From contig JAYGXS010000007.1 in NCBI GenBank assembly GCA_036362985.1, forward strand, positions 22,912,997 through 22,976,996: a stretch of 64,000 nt of DNA, given 5' to 3'. Both the position numbers and the translations under genes were made by a program. The DNA comes from Ligula intestinalis. Its lineage: Eukaryota; Platyhelminthes; Cestoda; Diphyllobothriidea; Diphyllobothriidae. The notes below the pieces were generated by a model that was not told the origin of the DNA, did not search any database, and was given only the letters and a program-made list of their open reading frames with translations. Of the stretch, positions 11,811-22,628 are shown piece by piece (positions within the stretch are counted from its first letter, which is position 1; the number at the start of each line of letters is the position of its first letter).

Positions 11811-12266
11811 TGTAGTGGGTCGTTGCCTGCTCGTTGTCTGGCCTTCCTCTCGTGATCTCAATCTGTCTGGACCTCAAGGTCGTTGCGAGTGCTGCGAGAC
11901 ACAGGCCACCCACGATGTCCATCAACGTTGTCGAACCATACGCCATCCACCCATACACTGCCCACCCGCATGGTACCCAACCAATCACAGGCCGACCTAG
12001 CCAACGGACCCGCTCTCTCTCTCTCTCTCTCTCTGTCTTCTCACCTGATTTCCTGCTAAGACTGCCTCGCGCGCGGTGCTCGCAAGACGCCGGCCTCATG
12101 GTCGGACGCCTTGCAAGACCAATTGGCGACTTCCCTCTAACTCTGTTAACAATACACTGTTCCGTCTACTCTCGCCTTTCCACCGTCTTCTCTCACATCT
12201 CCTAAGGACCCAGAGTCTGGAAGATTGTAGGTGTTAGGGTTAACCTTCTTAACCTTAACCCCTATA
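11811..12266 (+). repeat. Complete solo LTR, type B U3
   Basis: It runs from TGTAGTGGGTCGTTGCCTGC to CTTAACCCCTATA, 456 bp. The flanking 4 bp are GGTC and CGTC, three of four matching, so a decayed duplication is likely. It contains CCAATCACAGGCCGACCTAG and then a CT run at 12012-12033. The downstream module is standard. It lies directly against the LTR end of the minus-strand gypsy element. Confidence 0.8.
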
Positions 12267-12629
12267 CGTCGACTACAGAAGTTTCCCCAAGTCAAGAAGT
12301 CAGTAAGACCAAATAGGCAGGACAGTGTACTGTGAAAAGGAACTAACAAAAAACTATGCAGAAACAAGGTGCGCACACTGAGTAAGTCAGTTGACGTGTG
12401 TCCGGTCTGTGCGCCCGCACAGATGTTACGGGATCTGAATGCACCCGCACCAGCCAATCAGCAGAAGGTGCATATCTCGCGAGAAACCACTTCTGCATTG
12501 TTTTCGGCCAAGGCCTGATGAGTCACGTTGTGCGCTCTAGAGAGCACGCGCAGTATAAAGTCACGTGTGCGTTTGCAGCCGGGCGTGCGTTAAAAATTTC
12601 AGCGCAAGGCCACTCGCAGAACCGCTACA
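12267..12629 (-). mobile_element. 3' LTR of the minus-strand CsRn1-like element
   Basis: On the minus strand, the sequence after the integrase C-terminus matches the corresponding part of the element at 18105-23035 (ACATTACCCGCAGTGGACG, then a G-rich tract). At the same place a new sequence then starts, TGTAGCGGTTCTGCGAGTGG. I read this as its LTR, running left to about 12267. A TATA-like TTTATACTG lies about 80 bp in, at 12549-12558. Its far end is cut or abutted by the solo LTR at 11811-12266, so the full length is uncertain. Its first bases, TGTAGCGG, are those of the non-autonomous LTR family. Confidence 0.7.
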
Positions 12630-12640
12630 GTACCCCCCGG
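12630..12640 (-). other. Polypurine tract of the minus-strand gypsy element
   Basis: On the minus strand this reads CCGGGGGGTAC directly before the LTR start. It matches the GGAGGGGGGTAC tract at the same place in the plus-strand element (22617-22628). In this element class the tract primes plus-strand DNA synthesis. Confidence 0.65.
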
Positions 12641-12799
12641 CTAGACCGAAAGTGGCGTAAACAAACGACGCTGAAGGAAATACGAAAGTCTAAAAATGAT
12701 GAGAAACAAGTAGGTCAGGAAAGTGAACGTGGCGTCCACTGCGGGTAATGTATGCAGGAGGCGCAGTACTAGAGTGGCTTGTGACAGGAATGTTGGAGG

Positions 12800-15246
12800 T
12801 TAATGCAGTGGATAGGATGGAAGAGGTAGCAAACGAGACGGAGGAATAGAGGGTCGGTTACTAGGAGAAATGGAAACGGAGGGCTCGTCCGGTGAAGTGT
12901 CCGGGACAGCGGATTTGATGCAGTCCACGCTCACGACCTCCTCTCGTGTTCCGCGAAGGATGCGGAAGATCTTCTCACCGCGAGAAACAACCCGGAACGG
13001 GCTATCATAGGGAGGTTCCAGTGGCCTTTGAACTCTATCACACCGTAAAAAGACACGAGAGCAGGTCGCCAAGTTTTTTTTAGATAAGATTTGGAGATGG
13101 TGGGCCTGGGTTGAACCGGAGAAAGCGTCCGTGTAAACTGCCGAAGACGGTGCAGGAGGTTGGTACGATCCTCGGCTGCATTTGGAGTGGTTGGTGAGAT
13201 CAGCTCACCGGGAAGTCAGACAGGGGCGGCGAACACCAGTTCAGCGGCGGAACAGTCAAGGTCCGGCTTCAAGGAGGAACGGATTCCCAGCAAGACCAAG
13301 GGAAGGTGGTCTATCCAGTTCTCTGAATCGACCGCGGCGCGTAGGGAGGACTTCAACTGGCGGTGGAACCGCTCGACCATCCCGTTGGCAGCCGGGTGAT
13401 AGGCTGTAGTGTGGATGCGAGTACAGCCTAAAAAGGAGATAGAAGACTGGAAGAGGTAAGACTCGAATTGAGCACCACGGTCAGTCGTGATTGTGGAGGG
13501 AACGCCAAAGATGGCAACCCAACGACTGAGGAAAGCCTTGACGACCGTAGAAGCCTCGATATTTGGGAGAGGTTTTTTAATGATACGGCNNNNNNCGAGA
13601 TCTACACAAGTGAGGAGATAGGAAAAACCATTGGATAGAGGCAAGGGGCCTACGATATCCAGATGAACGTGACTGAATCTGGTACCAGGACTGGGGAAGG
13701 CGCCAATAGGTGCCTTATTGTGCCGGTGGACCTTTTTCCGATGACAAGCGATGAAAGCCCGAGTCCAATTTTTCAGGTCCTTGTGCATCCCAGGCCAGAC
13801 AAAGCGGCAGGAAACTAGCTTGTCGGTGATTCGACTCTCAGGGTGAGAAAGGTTGTGCAGGGGGGAGAACACATTGCGTGGGAGGGACGGCGTCACAAAG
13901 GGGCGATGAGAGGCGGTAGAAACGTCACAAAGAATGGTGCCGTTGCCAGTAGTCGGCGGCAATTCCTGGAGTCCGAGTCCGGAAACATCATCCTAACAGG
14001 GCGAGCCAACACGGCAATGTTCAGCAGCCATTTCAGAGAGGTCGATCCCAGGGGTAAGTTGCAAATGAGCAATAGAGGGCCTGGACAGTGCGTCAGCCAC
14101 CTCATTGCGTGACCCACCGATATGGCGGATATCTGAGGTGAACTGAGAAATATAGTCCAATTGGCGAATCTCCCGGGGATTCAACTTGTCTGATTGTGAC
14201 TTTAAGGCAAAAAACAGTGGCTTATGGTCAGATAAAACAGTGAATTCTCTGCCCTCGAGAGAGTGCCGGAAGTGGTTCAGGGCAAGGTAGATAGTGAGGA
14301 GCTCACGTCCAAATGTACTGTAGCGCGATTCAGCAGGTTTCAACCTCCTAAAGATGAAAACTTAAGGTTTAGTCTGATCTGCAAGATGCTCCTGGAGAAC
14401 CGCACTGTCTGCAACATTGGAAGCATCAACCATGTGTGAGGTGGGAGCATCAGGGTCTGGGTGCGTCAAGAGGACGGCATCGGCTAGGGCAACCTTGACC
14501 TTGTCTAAAGCAACGAGGGCTTCGGAAGATAGCTCGAACGAACCTTTGGGACCCGAAAGGAGGTTCGTGAGTGGCAAAATGGCGTCAGCACAGCTCGGAA
14601 GAAGCCGGCGGTAAAAATTCACCATGCCCGAAAATCGCTGAAGTTGACGCTTTGAAGAAGGAGGTGTGAAATCGCGGATGGCTGCAAGCTTGGAAGGGAG
14701 AGGAATAATGCCGTTGGTATCAACTAGGTGTCCAAGAAACTCAAGAGAAGGAACGCCAAAGACACACTTGGACGGGTTGAGGACAACGCCAAATAGTTGA
14801 AGGCGGTAAAACACCGTTGCAAGCTGCTCCATGTGATCTTCGGTGGTAGAGCTGGCAACCAAGAGGTCGTCAATATAGGCATAGACGAAGGGTAGGCCAC
14901 GGAGTACCCTGTCAACAAACCTCTGGAAGGTTTGGGAGGCGTTGCGAAGTCCAAACGGCTTTTGCAAGAACTCAAAGATACCAAATGGGGTAGTGACGGC
15001 TGTCTTGGAAATGTCCTCCGTGGCGATAGGAATCTGATGGAAGGCCCGGAACAAGTCTATCTTCGAAAACACAGATTTGCCGAATAAAGCACCGGCGAAG
15101 TCCTGAAGATATGGAACTGGGTAGCGGTCAGGGATAGTGACGTTGTGTAAACCCCTGTAGTCACCAAAGGGACGCCAGTCGCCATAATCAGCCTTAGAGA
15201 CCATATGAAGAAGGGAGGCCCATGGGCTTTCAGATTGACGAACAAG
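12800..15246 (-). pseudogene. CsRn1-like gypsy pol, 5'-truncated and broken
   Basis: On the minus strand the order is reverse transcriptase (15246 down to about 14362, with YAYIDDLLVAS), RNase H (14343-13993, with TDHK-type and YISQF motifs), then integrase (13962-13216, with HLDIVGP, TDRGAQF and NGMVERF) and its C-terminal part (13072-12800). This is the usual Ty3/gypsy order. Gag, protease and the start of the RT domain are missing: the RT frame stops being homologous at about 15246, where an LTR of the non-autonomous family begins. Frame changes separate RT from RNase H, RNase H from integrase, and the two integrase parts, so it cannot be active. The N run at 13590-13595 sits in adapter-like sequence (see findings). 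Confidence 0.9.
13579..13607 (+). other. Probable sequencing-adapter artefact around an N run
   Basis: AATGATACGGC (13579-13589), six Ns (13590-13595) and CGAGATCTACAC (13596-13607) match the 29-base Illumina P5 adapter in every called base, with the correct spacing. The affected integrase codons, between CVD and PLPN, differ from the related plus-strand element only across this patch. The reading frame length is kept. Confidence 0.85.
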
Positions 15247-15394
15247 TCTTCTCTCCATCTATTGTCCGTTCCATTGTGTACACATTCAACTACCTCTTCT
15301 ACTCTGGCCTTCCAAGACTTCTCCAAACTCCTAAGGAACTGGGCCTGGAAGATTGTAGGTGTTTTGGTTAACCGTCTTAGCCTTTACTCCTATA
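15247..15394 (+). repeat. Truncated LTR of the family at the gypsy breakpoint
   Basis: Only the shared 3' module is present: TTCTCTCCATCTATTGTCC, CTACTCTGGCCTTCC, GGGCCTGGAAGATTGTAGG, ending ACTCCTATA. The left side joins the truncated RT domain of the minus-strand gypsy element, marking a recombination or insertion breakpoint at about 15246. Confidence 0.75.
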
Positions 15395-15439
15395 GTGTCA
15401 TGGACAGGTGACCTTCTTTCATTTGGGAATTTCTTGATT

Positions 15440-15816
15440 GACGAAGAAAAACCAGTTCAGTCGTTGAGGGAGCTCTCTCTGTCCCCACTCGAGGGCTTTT
15501 CCGCGTTTTCCGTAGGTTCTTTGCGGTCGCTCTTGTGTAAAAATGTTTATCTGTTGAGGTATGATCGGCAGACAAAAAGAGTCTTCCCGAATCCGAAAGT
15601 CGGTGAGAGGAAGAGTTATTTGGACAAACTTCACTGCGACAGGGGAGCACATAAGCAGGCCAGAAGACAGTGAGAACAATTGGTTTAACAAGCCGTGTGC
15701 CCGCCGTTTATGTAGCTAGCACACCCCTTCACTCCGTTCTGACAAGAGGCCTACGAGGTTTGAGCTCTGTTCACCTACGAGAAATCGCGGAAGGCAAAAA
15801 ATTATCGATCGACATC
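15440..15816 (-). repeat. Unclassified 375-bp repeat, copy 2 (inverted)
   Basis: This is the reverse complement of the repeat at 2786-3157, closely similar throughout, and ends in GATCGACATC at 15807-15816. Several short open frames inside it are by-products of the repeat. No function can be assigned. Confidence 0.65.
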
Positions 15817-16029
15817 ATGGTCTGTTGGCCAGGCGAATGCTGAATCATACGCGGCACAAATTGTCCATTGACAGGTGGGGTCGGGTGGGAGGTGGAATGT
15901 GGGTCGATCGCTCTCACCAAATCTTGGCTGGCTTTTTGCCGTTACCGTTTGGAGCCTTAAATTACTCGTCAATTTTTTTACCTTTGAATGGTGGCTTTTT
16001 AGCGCTGGCGCCGCGTCCGCAAGGCGCAC

Positions 16030-16346
16030 GTGACTTCACCACTCTGCCTCTGTCTGGGCCAGTTAATCACAGGTGCCGTGGACTTCAATTGGCCAAGTAG
16101 TTTATCGATCGTCCAGTGACTCAATCTCGCATGACGTTTTTTCACTTACGCCCACAGCACACTAATATACGGACGCGCGCACGCACACAGGGCCCGCGGC
16201 CTTCCGTGCGTCTGCGATACAGACCACCATTGAGTTCCTGTACACAATAAACAACTCCTACTGGTCTTACCCCTCTTCCTCCAGTACGGAACTGGGTGTG
16301 ATAATTATAGTGTTCTGAGCACACTCACGGCTTGGACTCCTACAGT
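16030..16346 (+). repeat. Degenerate LTR of the family
   Basis: Weak but ordered landmarks of the family are present: CCAGTTAATCACAGGTGCCG, then TGTACACAATAAACAACTCC, then GGAACTGGGTGTGATAATTA, ending near GGACTCCTACAG. The Penelope-like fragment begins directly after it. Confidence 0.4.
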
Positions 16347-16350
16347 TTCG

Positions 16351-17285
16351 AGAAGTCAAGTTGGCAAACATATGTTTTCAGCAAATCATCATCAGGCCAG
16401 AACATTTGCAGGGTAATTGAAACTATACAGATGGACAGGGTTAAATAGTGCAGTCTAATTACAACTCATCGTTTAAGCGTCGCCCGCATGGCGGGGTCGG
16501 CGTGTAGAGGTTCGTGCGTCAGGGGAGGGGTAGGGGGGTAATTGGGTTAGGTTGTGGGGGTTAATCAGAAGGCAGATACATGGGGGGATAATTGCTGTTA
16601 TTTGCGCGCAGCGAACGACTGTCACTGGGGCGTGGGGGCAAAGTGCAATCGCCACCTGGCGTCGGGGTCGGCCACGGAAGTGCAAGGGCTTCTGTCAGCT
16701 TCTTCTGACAACACAGCACCGGATTCTCTAGCCGTATAGCCACTGCTTCGGCTGTTGCAAGCACCCGTTGGCGTAGGCCCTTGGAAAAATTGGCTGGCGT
16801 CCGGTAGACAACCTGAAAGGCTTTGTTAGTATCGACTCGATGATTCGTATCGACAAGATGTGCGAGAATCGAACTCGAGATCGATCTAGTTTCACCTTTA
16901 CTTAACCAGGCCGGTATGTGCTCACGTACCCTCTTTTCCAGGCGCCTCGTTGTTCGGCCTATGTATCTTGCTCCACAGGAGCAAGTGAAAGAGTAAATAC
17001 ACATAGATGTGGCCTTCAACGGGAGTCGGTCTTTTCCTCCTAATCGTAGGAGGGGAGAGTTCGTAAAGAACACACGTAAGTTTGCCGCGGGGAAAGCGTT
17101 TGCGATTGCGGTTCTTAGACGCCGTCTGACCAGCTCGCTTGCTGCATCGCCTGAGAAAGGCAGTCTAATGAAAACGTCCTTCTTTTCTGTTGTTAAGATA
17201 TCAGGCTTTTTTGGCTCGCTCGCCAATATTCCTGAGGATGAACCTCTCCGGGTATCCATTTTCGATAAGTGTCTGCAGACTCACT
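16351..17285 (-). pseudogene. Penelope-like element fragment with GIY-YIG domain
   Basis: The minus-strand frame at 17259-16561 (232 codons) contains CIYSFTCSCGARYIGRTTRR, about residues 87-106. This is the Cys-rich GIY-YIG endonuclease signature found at the C-terminus of Penelope-like retroelements, whose endonuclease nicks the target DNA for insertion. The preceding domain continues upstream in another frame (ENGYPERFILRNIGERAKK near 17260-17205), so a frameshift lies in or near the T-run at about 17215. The reverse transcriptase is missing: the fragment is 5'-truncated at about 17285. The 3' untranslated end (16351-16560) recurs at 59184-59515. Confidence 0.85.
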
Positions 17286-17290
17286 AGCCT

Positions 17291-17427
17291 GTGGTTGGTT
17301 GGACGGCGTGTTGGGTGGTCCAGGTCACGCGAGCTAGTGAGTCTGGCGACCGCAACGACCTTGAGCTCCAGACAGATTGAGGCCACGACCGGAGAGGTCA
17401 GACATCGGACAGGTGGCAACCACTACA
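17291..17427 (-). repeat. Partial LTR, U3 side, reverse orientation (type B)
   Basis: On the minus strand it begins TGTAGTGGTTGCCACC (right edge 17427) and includes a block around CTCAATCTGTCTGGAGCTC, ending in CCAACCAACCACAGG at the Penelope fragment border. The downstream module is absent. Confidence 0.65.
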
Positions 17428-17439
17428 ACATCACTTAAT

Positions 17440-17625
17440 ACCCGGCTAGCCTCCCAGCTGGTCGTGCGCTTTGAAGTCAAACTTCTTTCTGCTTACTCTC
17501 CGGTCCTCTCTATACAGAATAAAATATTCCCACTATTCTGGCCTCCGCCGACTTCTTCACTCCTAAGGAACCATGGTCTGAAGATCTTGGTTGCTAGGGT
17601 TTAACTCACTTCGCTCTAAGGTTTT
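17440..17625 (+). repeat. Partial LTR, 3' module, plus orientation
   Basis: It carries the shared module: TATACAGAATAAAATATTCC, CTATTCTGGCC, CCATGGTCTGAAGATCTTGG, GGGTTTAACTCACTT. Its U3 side is missing. Confidence 0.65.
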
Positions 17626-18104
17626 TCATGATTTTCCGCGAAATCACCAAGTCCGCTGTCTCGGTGAAGAAAATACCTTTACTCATTCTTATTCTTCCTC
17701 TTCTTCTTCTCCTGTTTCTCCTTCTTAACGTTGTTATTATTTTCATCATTAATTGTTCGATACCGGTGAACGCCAAGACGGTTAATTAGAAGGGCAACTG
17801 AGGTTTAACGCATTGTCTTCCAGCTTTTTACTGGATGGAGGAGGTCAATGCGGCAAAAATCATAGGAGTTTTCGGCAGCAACGTCTTGCCACTCTTGTTA
17901 GGCATAGTAGAATAATTGCAGTGGTCCTAGCAGCCTTTTGGAACACAAGATCTGACGCATGGCGCCTTTTGCCTGCCCACCCATTACCGCCTGCGGTCGG
18001 GCACTAACGGCCGGCACCCGGCCCGTCTCCCACTCAATAGCCTGAGTAACTTATGAGCACACCCTTTTCGCCTGAGCCAACATTGCGTCCAGCCCGCGTA
18101 GTTC

Positions 18105-18511
18105 TGTGGCAGCCTGATTTCGGTAGTGCTGCGCGTATTCACCCCCATCTCATCTGCCAAACCATTGTCTATTCGTGCGTCCAGCGCTGACTCATCCTTT
18201 TACCTCTGCGCGCTCTTGTACTTTTGCGCCCCCACTCTCACCGCGCGTAAGCCGAAGCTAATCGATATCTTGCGAACTCTGACGCCACTACCTCAACCCT
18301 TTCCTGATTGGCTGATGAGTAGACGGCTTCGCTAAATCCGCGGACATAGACACTTTTACACCTACGAAGCTGGACTTGCCGAAAAATATTTCGGTTGTGC
18401 TCGTTCCTTCAATATTAACCCTTTTAACACTTTTGAGTGCTATTTCCTTATTATTTTGGGATAATACTCGCTGGGAGCTTCATTAGTTAGTCCGGACGTC
18501 GAAATATGACA
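18105..18511 (+). repeat. 5' LTR of the CsRn1-like element
   Basis: It aligns without gaps to 22629-23035. It contains CTGATTGGCTGATGAGTAGA and ends GTCCGGACGTCGAAATATGA followed by CA. The LTR carries the element's promoter and polyadenylation functions. I see no strong TATA box. Confidence 0.92.
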
Positions 18512-18512
18512 T

Positions 18513-18525
18513 TGGTGACACCGAC
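18513..18525 (+). promoter_or_regulatory. Primer binding site, tRNA-Trp type
   Basis: TGGTGACACCGAC begins one base after the LTR. It differs at one position from the sequence complementary to the 3' end of animal tRNA-Trp (TGGTGACCCCGAC). Reverse transcription would start here. Confidence 0.8.
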
Positions 18526-18556
18526 TTTAGAACACTTTTGATTCCTTCGCCTCATC

Positions 18557-19359
18557 ATGCCCGGCTCTTCTCAACAATCTGATGAGATAACTCCCTCTCT
18601 TCAGGCCATTCACTTCACTCTCCCTGTTTTCTGGGAGAACGCACCAGAACTTTACTTTATCCGTATAGAATCTGACTTTTATTCTGCAAATATTATAAAG
18701 GAGCTGGATAAATAGCGCAAACTCGTGAAAGTTCTTCCGCCTAGTGTTATCGCAAAAGTACAGTCAATTTTGTCCAAACCTCCAACCGATACGCCATACA
18801 CAACACTAAAAGAGGAACTTCTCCGCATCAATTCTGTGTCCGACCGTCAGCACTACCACCAGCTGATTAAAGAAGAAATTCTTGGCGATAGGAAACCCTG
18901 TGAACTTCTTCGCCGCATGCAATCCATACTTGGGGACCGCCAGGTCGATGAAAAGTTGTTTAAGGCGATTTTTTAGAACGTCTTCCTGCCGATGTCCAAA
19001 CGATTCTGGCATTCGGTTCCGATGATCTAACGACCTCGAAGCTGGCTGAAATGGCGGACAGGATGATTGAAGTGCAACGCTTCCAGCCGCCCTGCAGTGC
19101 CCCAATCTCTGCATCCTCTTCGTCAGTCGACGAGCAGTTTGTGCAGCAGGTTTCAGCCTTGGCAGCCGAGCTGACCTCTCTGAAACTCCAACTTTCCCGT
19201 TTTGCCGGCCGTCGCTCATCCAGCCGTAGTCGCTCTCGCTCGCGTCCAAGAACAGCTGAGGTGTGCTGGTACCACACAAATTATGGGCCAAAGGCTCGTA
19301 AATGTTCTTCCCCCTGTTCCTTCAAGCCTAAATCGGGAAACTCGCCAACCAGAGACTAG
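18557..19359 (+). pseudogene. gag of the CsRn1-like element, broken
   Basis: The ATG at 18557 opens a gag frame interrupted by an in-frame stop at about 18713. It is open again at 18725-18976 (capsid-like, with SVSDRQHYHQLIKEEILGDR), then continues in another frame from about 19051. That later part has an Arg/Ser-rich basic stretch and then C-x2-H-x9-C-x3-C (starting CWYHTNYGPKARKC, nucleotides 19264-19317). This CHCC box replaces the usual CCHC knuckle and is diagnostic of CsRn1-group elements. Gag would package the element RNA; here it is dead. Confidence 0.88.
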
Positions 19360-19379
19360 ACGCGGCCGTTTTCTCTGGC

Positions 19380-22300
19380 TCTCCTGGCTCTGGTCGCACC
19401 TTCTTTGTTTGTGACAGCGTCAGTCGCAGATGGTTCCTGGTAGACACCGGAGCTAAGTTATCGGTCCTGCCTCCAACTCTAGCTGACCGTAAATCACCCA
19501 GTCTTGGTCTTCACCTTCAGGTTGCAAACTGTTCCCTCGTCCCAACTTTTGGCAGCCGGTCCCTCACCCTAGACATTGGACTTCGAAGATCATTTTCCTG
19601 GATTTTTGTTATCGCCGATGTTCCCAACGCCATTCTTGGGTCAGACTTTCTTGCCGAATTTGACCTTTTGGTTGACTGTCGCTGTTCTCTTTTTGTTGAC
19701 CGCCTCACTGGTCTTTCCATTCACCACTTGTCTCCCTTTACGAACTCTTGCAATTTATCTGTCCTCGATAGAGATATTGCCTGTCCATTCCGGGAGTTAA
19801 TTCGCAAGTACCCTAAAATTAGTAACTCCCAGTTTCGCACTGGTGATGTTCAGCATGATTTCGTTCACCACATCCGCACCTCAGGCCCTCCTGTGTTTGC
19901 TCGGCCTCGACGACTTGCTCCGGCCCGTTTGCAGGCCGCGAAGGCGGAATTCGAACACATGCTGCAACTGGGCATTATCCGACAGTCCGAGAGTCCCTGG
20001 GCTTCCCCTCTTCACATGGTGCCCAAGGCTTCATCCGGTGACTGGAGACCTTGTGGCGACTATCGTGCGCTCAAAAATGCCACGGTTTCCGATCGGTATC
20101 CCGTGCCTCATCTTCAGGATTTTGTTGGAGCCCACTTCGGCAAACGGGTTTTCTCGAAGATAGACCTGGTACGTGCCTTTCATCAGATTCCGGTCGCCCC
20201 TGAGGACATTCCGAAGACTGCTGTTACCACTCCATTCGGCCTTTTCGAGTTCATCCGCATGCCCTTTGGCTTACGCAATGCTGCCCAAACGTTTCTGAGG
20301 TTCATTGACCATGTTTTACGACGCTTGAAATTTGTCTATGCCTACTTCGATGACCTCTTGGTGGCTAGTTGGACTGCTGTAGAACATGCGGATCATCTAA
20401 CCCAGATCTTCGACCGATTTGAATAGTTTGGCGTTATACTTAATCCCTCAAAGTGTGTGTTTGGTGTGCCGTCTCTTGAATTTCTTGGCCACCTTGTCAG
20501 CTCCGAAGGCTTGCTTCCCCTCCCATCTAAGGTTAAGGCGACTCGCGATTTTCCTCCACCAACTTCGAAGCGTCAGTTACAACGTTGTATTGGCATGTGC
20601 AACTTTTACCGCCGGCGGTAAAAGTTGGCTCTCCTGACCTTATGCTTCCTCCCACTAATCAGCTCTCTGTTCCTAAGGGTCCCTTTGAACTTTCTGGTGA
20701 GGAACTGACTGCTTTTGAGCCAATCAAAGCCTCCCTTGCAGACGCTACTTTACTCACACATCCCGCTCCCGAAGCTCAGCTGTCATTGGTGGTTGATGCC
20801 TCAAACGTAGCCGTTGGTGCCGTCTTGCAGCAACATCTGGCCGATTCAACCCCGCCGTTAGTTTTCTTCTCCCAGAAACTCTCACCATCTGAAACGAGAT
20901 ATAGTACCTTCGGCCGCGAACTTCTTGCCATTTATCTCGCTCTCAAACACTTTCGGCACTTTTTGGAAGGACGGGACTTTGTCATATTCACCGACCACAA
21001 ACCGCTGACATTTGCCCTGCGATCCCACTCTGACAAATATAACCCCAGAGAGATTGGTCATTTGGACTACATTTCTCAATTCACCACCGGTATCCGCCAC
21101 ATTGATGGCACGAAGAATGAGGTGGCTGACCTTCTTTCTCGACCTTCCCTATCTGCCCTTCAACTCTCACAGGGAATCGATCTCGGTGCTATGGCGGTGG
21201 AGAAAAAACGAGTTGGGTGTCCCGGCGACGAAGCTGTCACTGGTCTCCAGCTGGCAGACGTTCCCCTCACCACCGGCACTGGAACTATCCTTTGTGATGT
21301 GTCGACTCCTTTTCATCGCCCCTTTGTGCCGCCCTTGATGCGTCGAGCTGTGTTCCAAACTCCTAATGGACTCTCACACCCTGGGATTTGAGCCTCACAA
21401 AAGCTCCTCGTGGAAAGATTCGTCTGGCCTGGCATGAATAAGGACGTCAAAGCTTGGGCCCATTCCTGTCCGAGTTGCCAGCGGAGCAATGTTCATCGCG
21501 ACAATAAGTCTCCACCCGGCATTTTCCCAGTCCATCTTGATGTCGTAGGCCCGTTGCCTCCATCCAATGGCTATACCTATCTTCTTACCTGTGTCGACCG
21601 CTACACCCGTTGGGCTGACGCCATCCCTTTGCCGAACGTGCAGGCAAAAACCATCATCAAGGCCTTTGTCAGTCGTTGGGTCGCCCGTTTTGGTGCGCCA
21701 TCTACCATTACCACTGATCGCGGCGCCCAGTTTGAGTATGACCTTTTCAACACCCTTCTCAAATTTCTTGGTTTTATTCATATCCGGACGACAGCCTACT
21801 AACCTGCTGCCAATGGTATAGTGGAAAAATTTCCTCGACAACTCAAAGCTACCCTGCGAGCTGCAGACGATTCAGGAAACTGGTCAGAAAACTTACCTCT
21901 TTTCCTTCTCGGCATCCGCTCGGCACTGAAGTCGGACCTGGATTGCAGCGCGGCCGAGCTGGCGTTTGGAACAACTCTCCGTCTGCCCGGCGCTATTGTC
22001 AGCCCGAGTCCACGTGGTCCCAAAGAGAAACCTGCCAACTTTGTGCATCGTCTCCGACAATTTATGCGCTCCTTTTCCCCGGTTCAGCCTCGTACTCCAG
22101 CGACCGAGCCTTATGTCGAGAAAGGCCTGGCCCACTGCACACATGTGTTTGTACGCTGCAACCGGATGCGGAAACCGCTGGAGCCACCCTACGAAGGACC
22201 GTTCCGTGTTCTCTCCCGTAATGAGAAGACCCGCCGGATCCTTCGTGGAGATAAGGAGGACGTGGTCAGCATCGATCGACTCAAGGCTGCTGTCATGGAA

Positions 22301-22570
22301 GAGCCACCGGACTTGCAACCAGGACAAAATTGTGCTGATTCCCTACCCCATGCTCCTCCAACTCTTGCTTTTTCTCCTTTCCCTTCCATTCCCGCAATCC
22401 CATCATCCCGTATACTACTTATTCATTCAGTTTCCCAACACTCAGTTACTTTGTCTCCCTCCACAACCATAACAACCACTCAGCCCTTTTCCACCATTCC
22501 TCCCACTTACATTACCCGCAGTGGACGTCACGTTCACTTCCCTGACCGATTCGTCTCACATTTATTCTAG
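19380..22570 (+). pseudogene. pol of the CsRn1-like element: PR-RT-RH-IN, broken
   Basis: The order is aspartic protease ([14 protein letters not shown], near 19435-19475), reverse transcriptase (about 19850-20450, with [14 protein letters not shown] and [11 protein letters not shown]), RNase H (about 20690-21160), and integrase (about 21410-22300, with HLDVVGP, TDRGAQFE and an NGIVEKF remnant). The C-terminal tail ends RSGRHVHFPDRF. Breaks: a stop near 20424 after the RT active site, a frame change with a stop near 20580-20620 between RT and RNase H, and stops near 21389 and 21800, the last inside the integrase core. All later parts share one frame, so decay is mainly point mutation plus one frame change. 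Confidence 0.92.
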
Positions 22571-22616
22571 ACTTCAGCATGTCCTCCGGCGTCGTTCTAC
22601 GCCGCCTTCTGGTCTC

Positions 22617-22628
22617 GGAGGGGGGTAC
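22617..22628 (+). other. Polypurine tract before the 3' LTR
   Basis: GGAGGGGGGTAC immediately precedes the 3' LTR. The same tract occurs in the minus-strand relative at 12630-12640. Confidence 0.75.

Noticed and set aside
11698..12205. Overlapping frames of 120-133 codons on both strands
   Set aside because: They lie within solo LTRs and recur with the repeat. They do not resemble any protein.
16335..16395. Possible hammerhead ribozyme at the Penelope end (CTGATGA and CGAAACTGTAGGAGTC on the minus strand)
   Set aside because: The short hairpin after GAAA is plausible, but stem II does not close next to CTGATGA and no stem I pairing follows the cleavage position. The Penelope copy at 59184-59515 does not keep these bases.
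21395..22327. Long minus-strand frames opposite the gypsy integrase
   Set aside because: They are antisense shadows of the integrase coding strand, which carries the real motifs.
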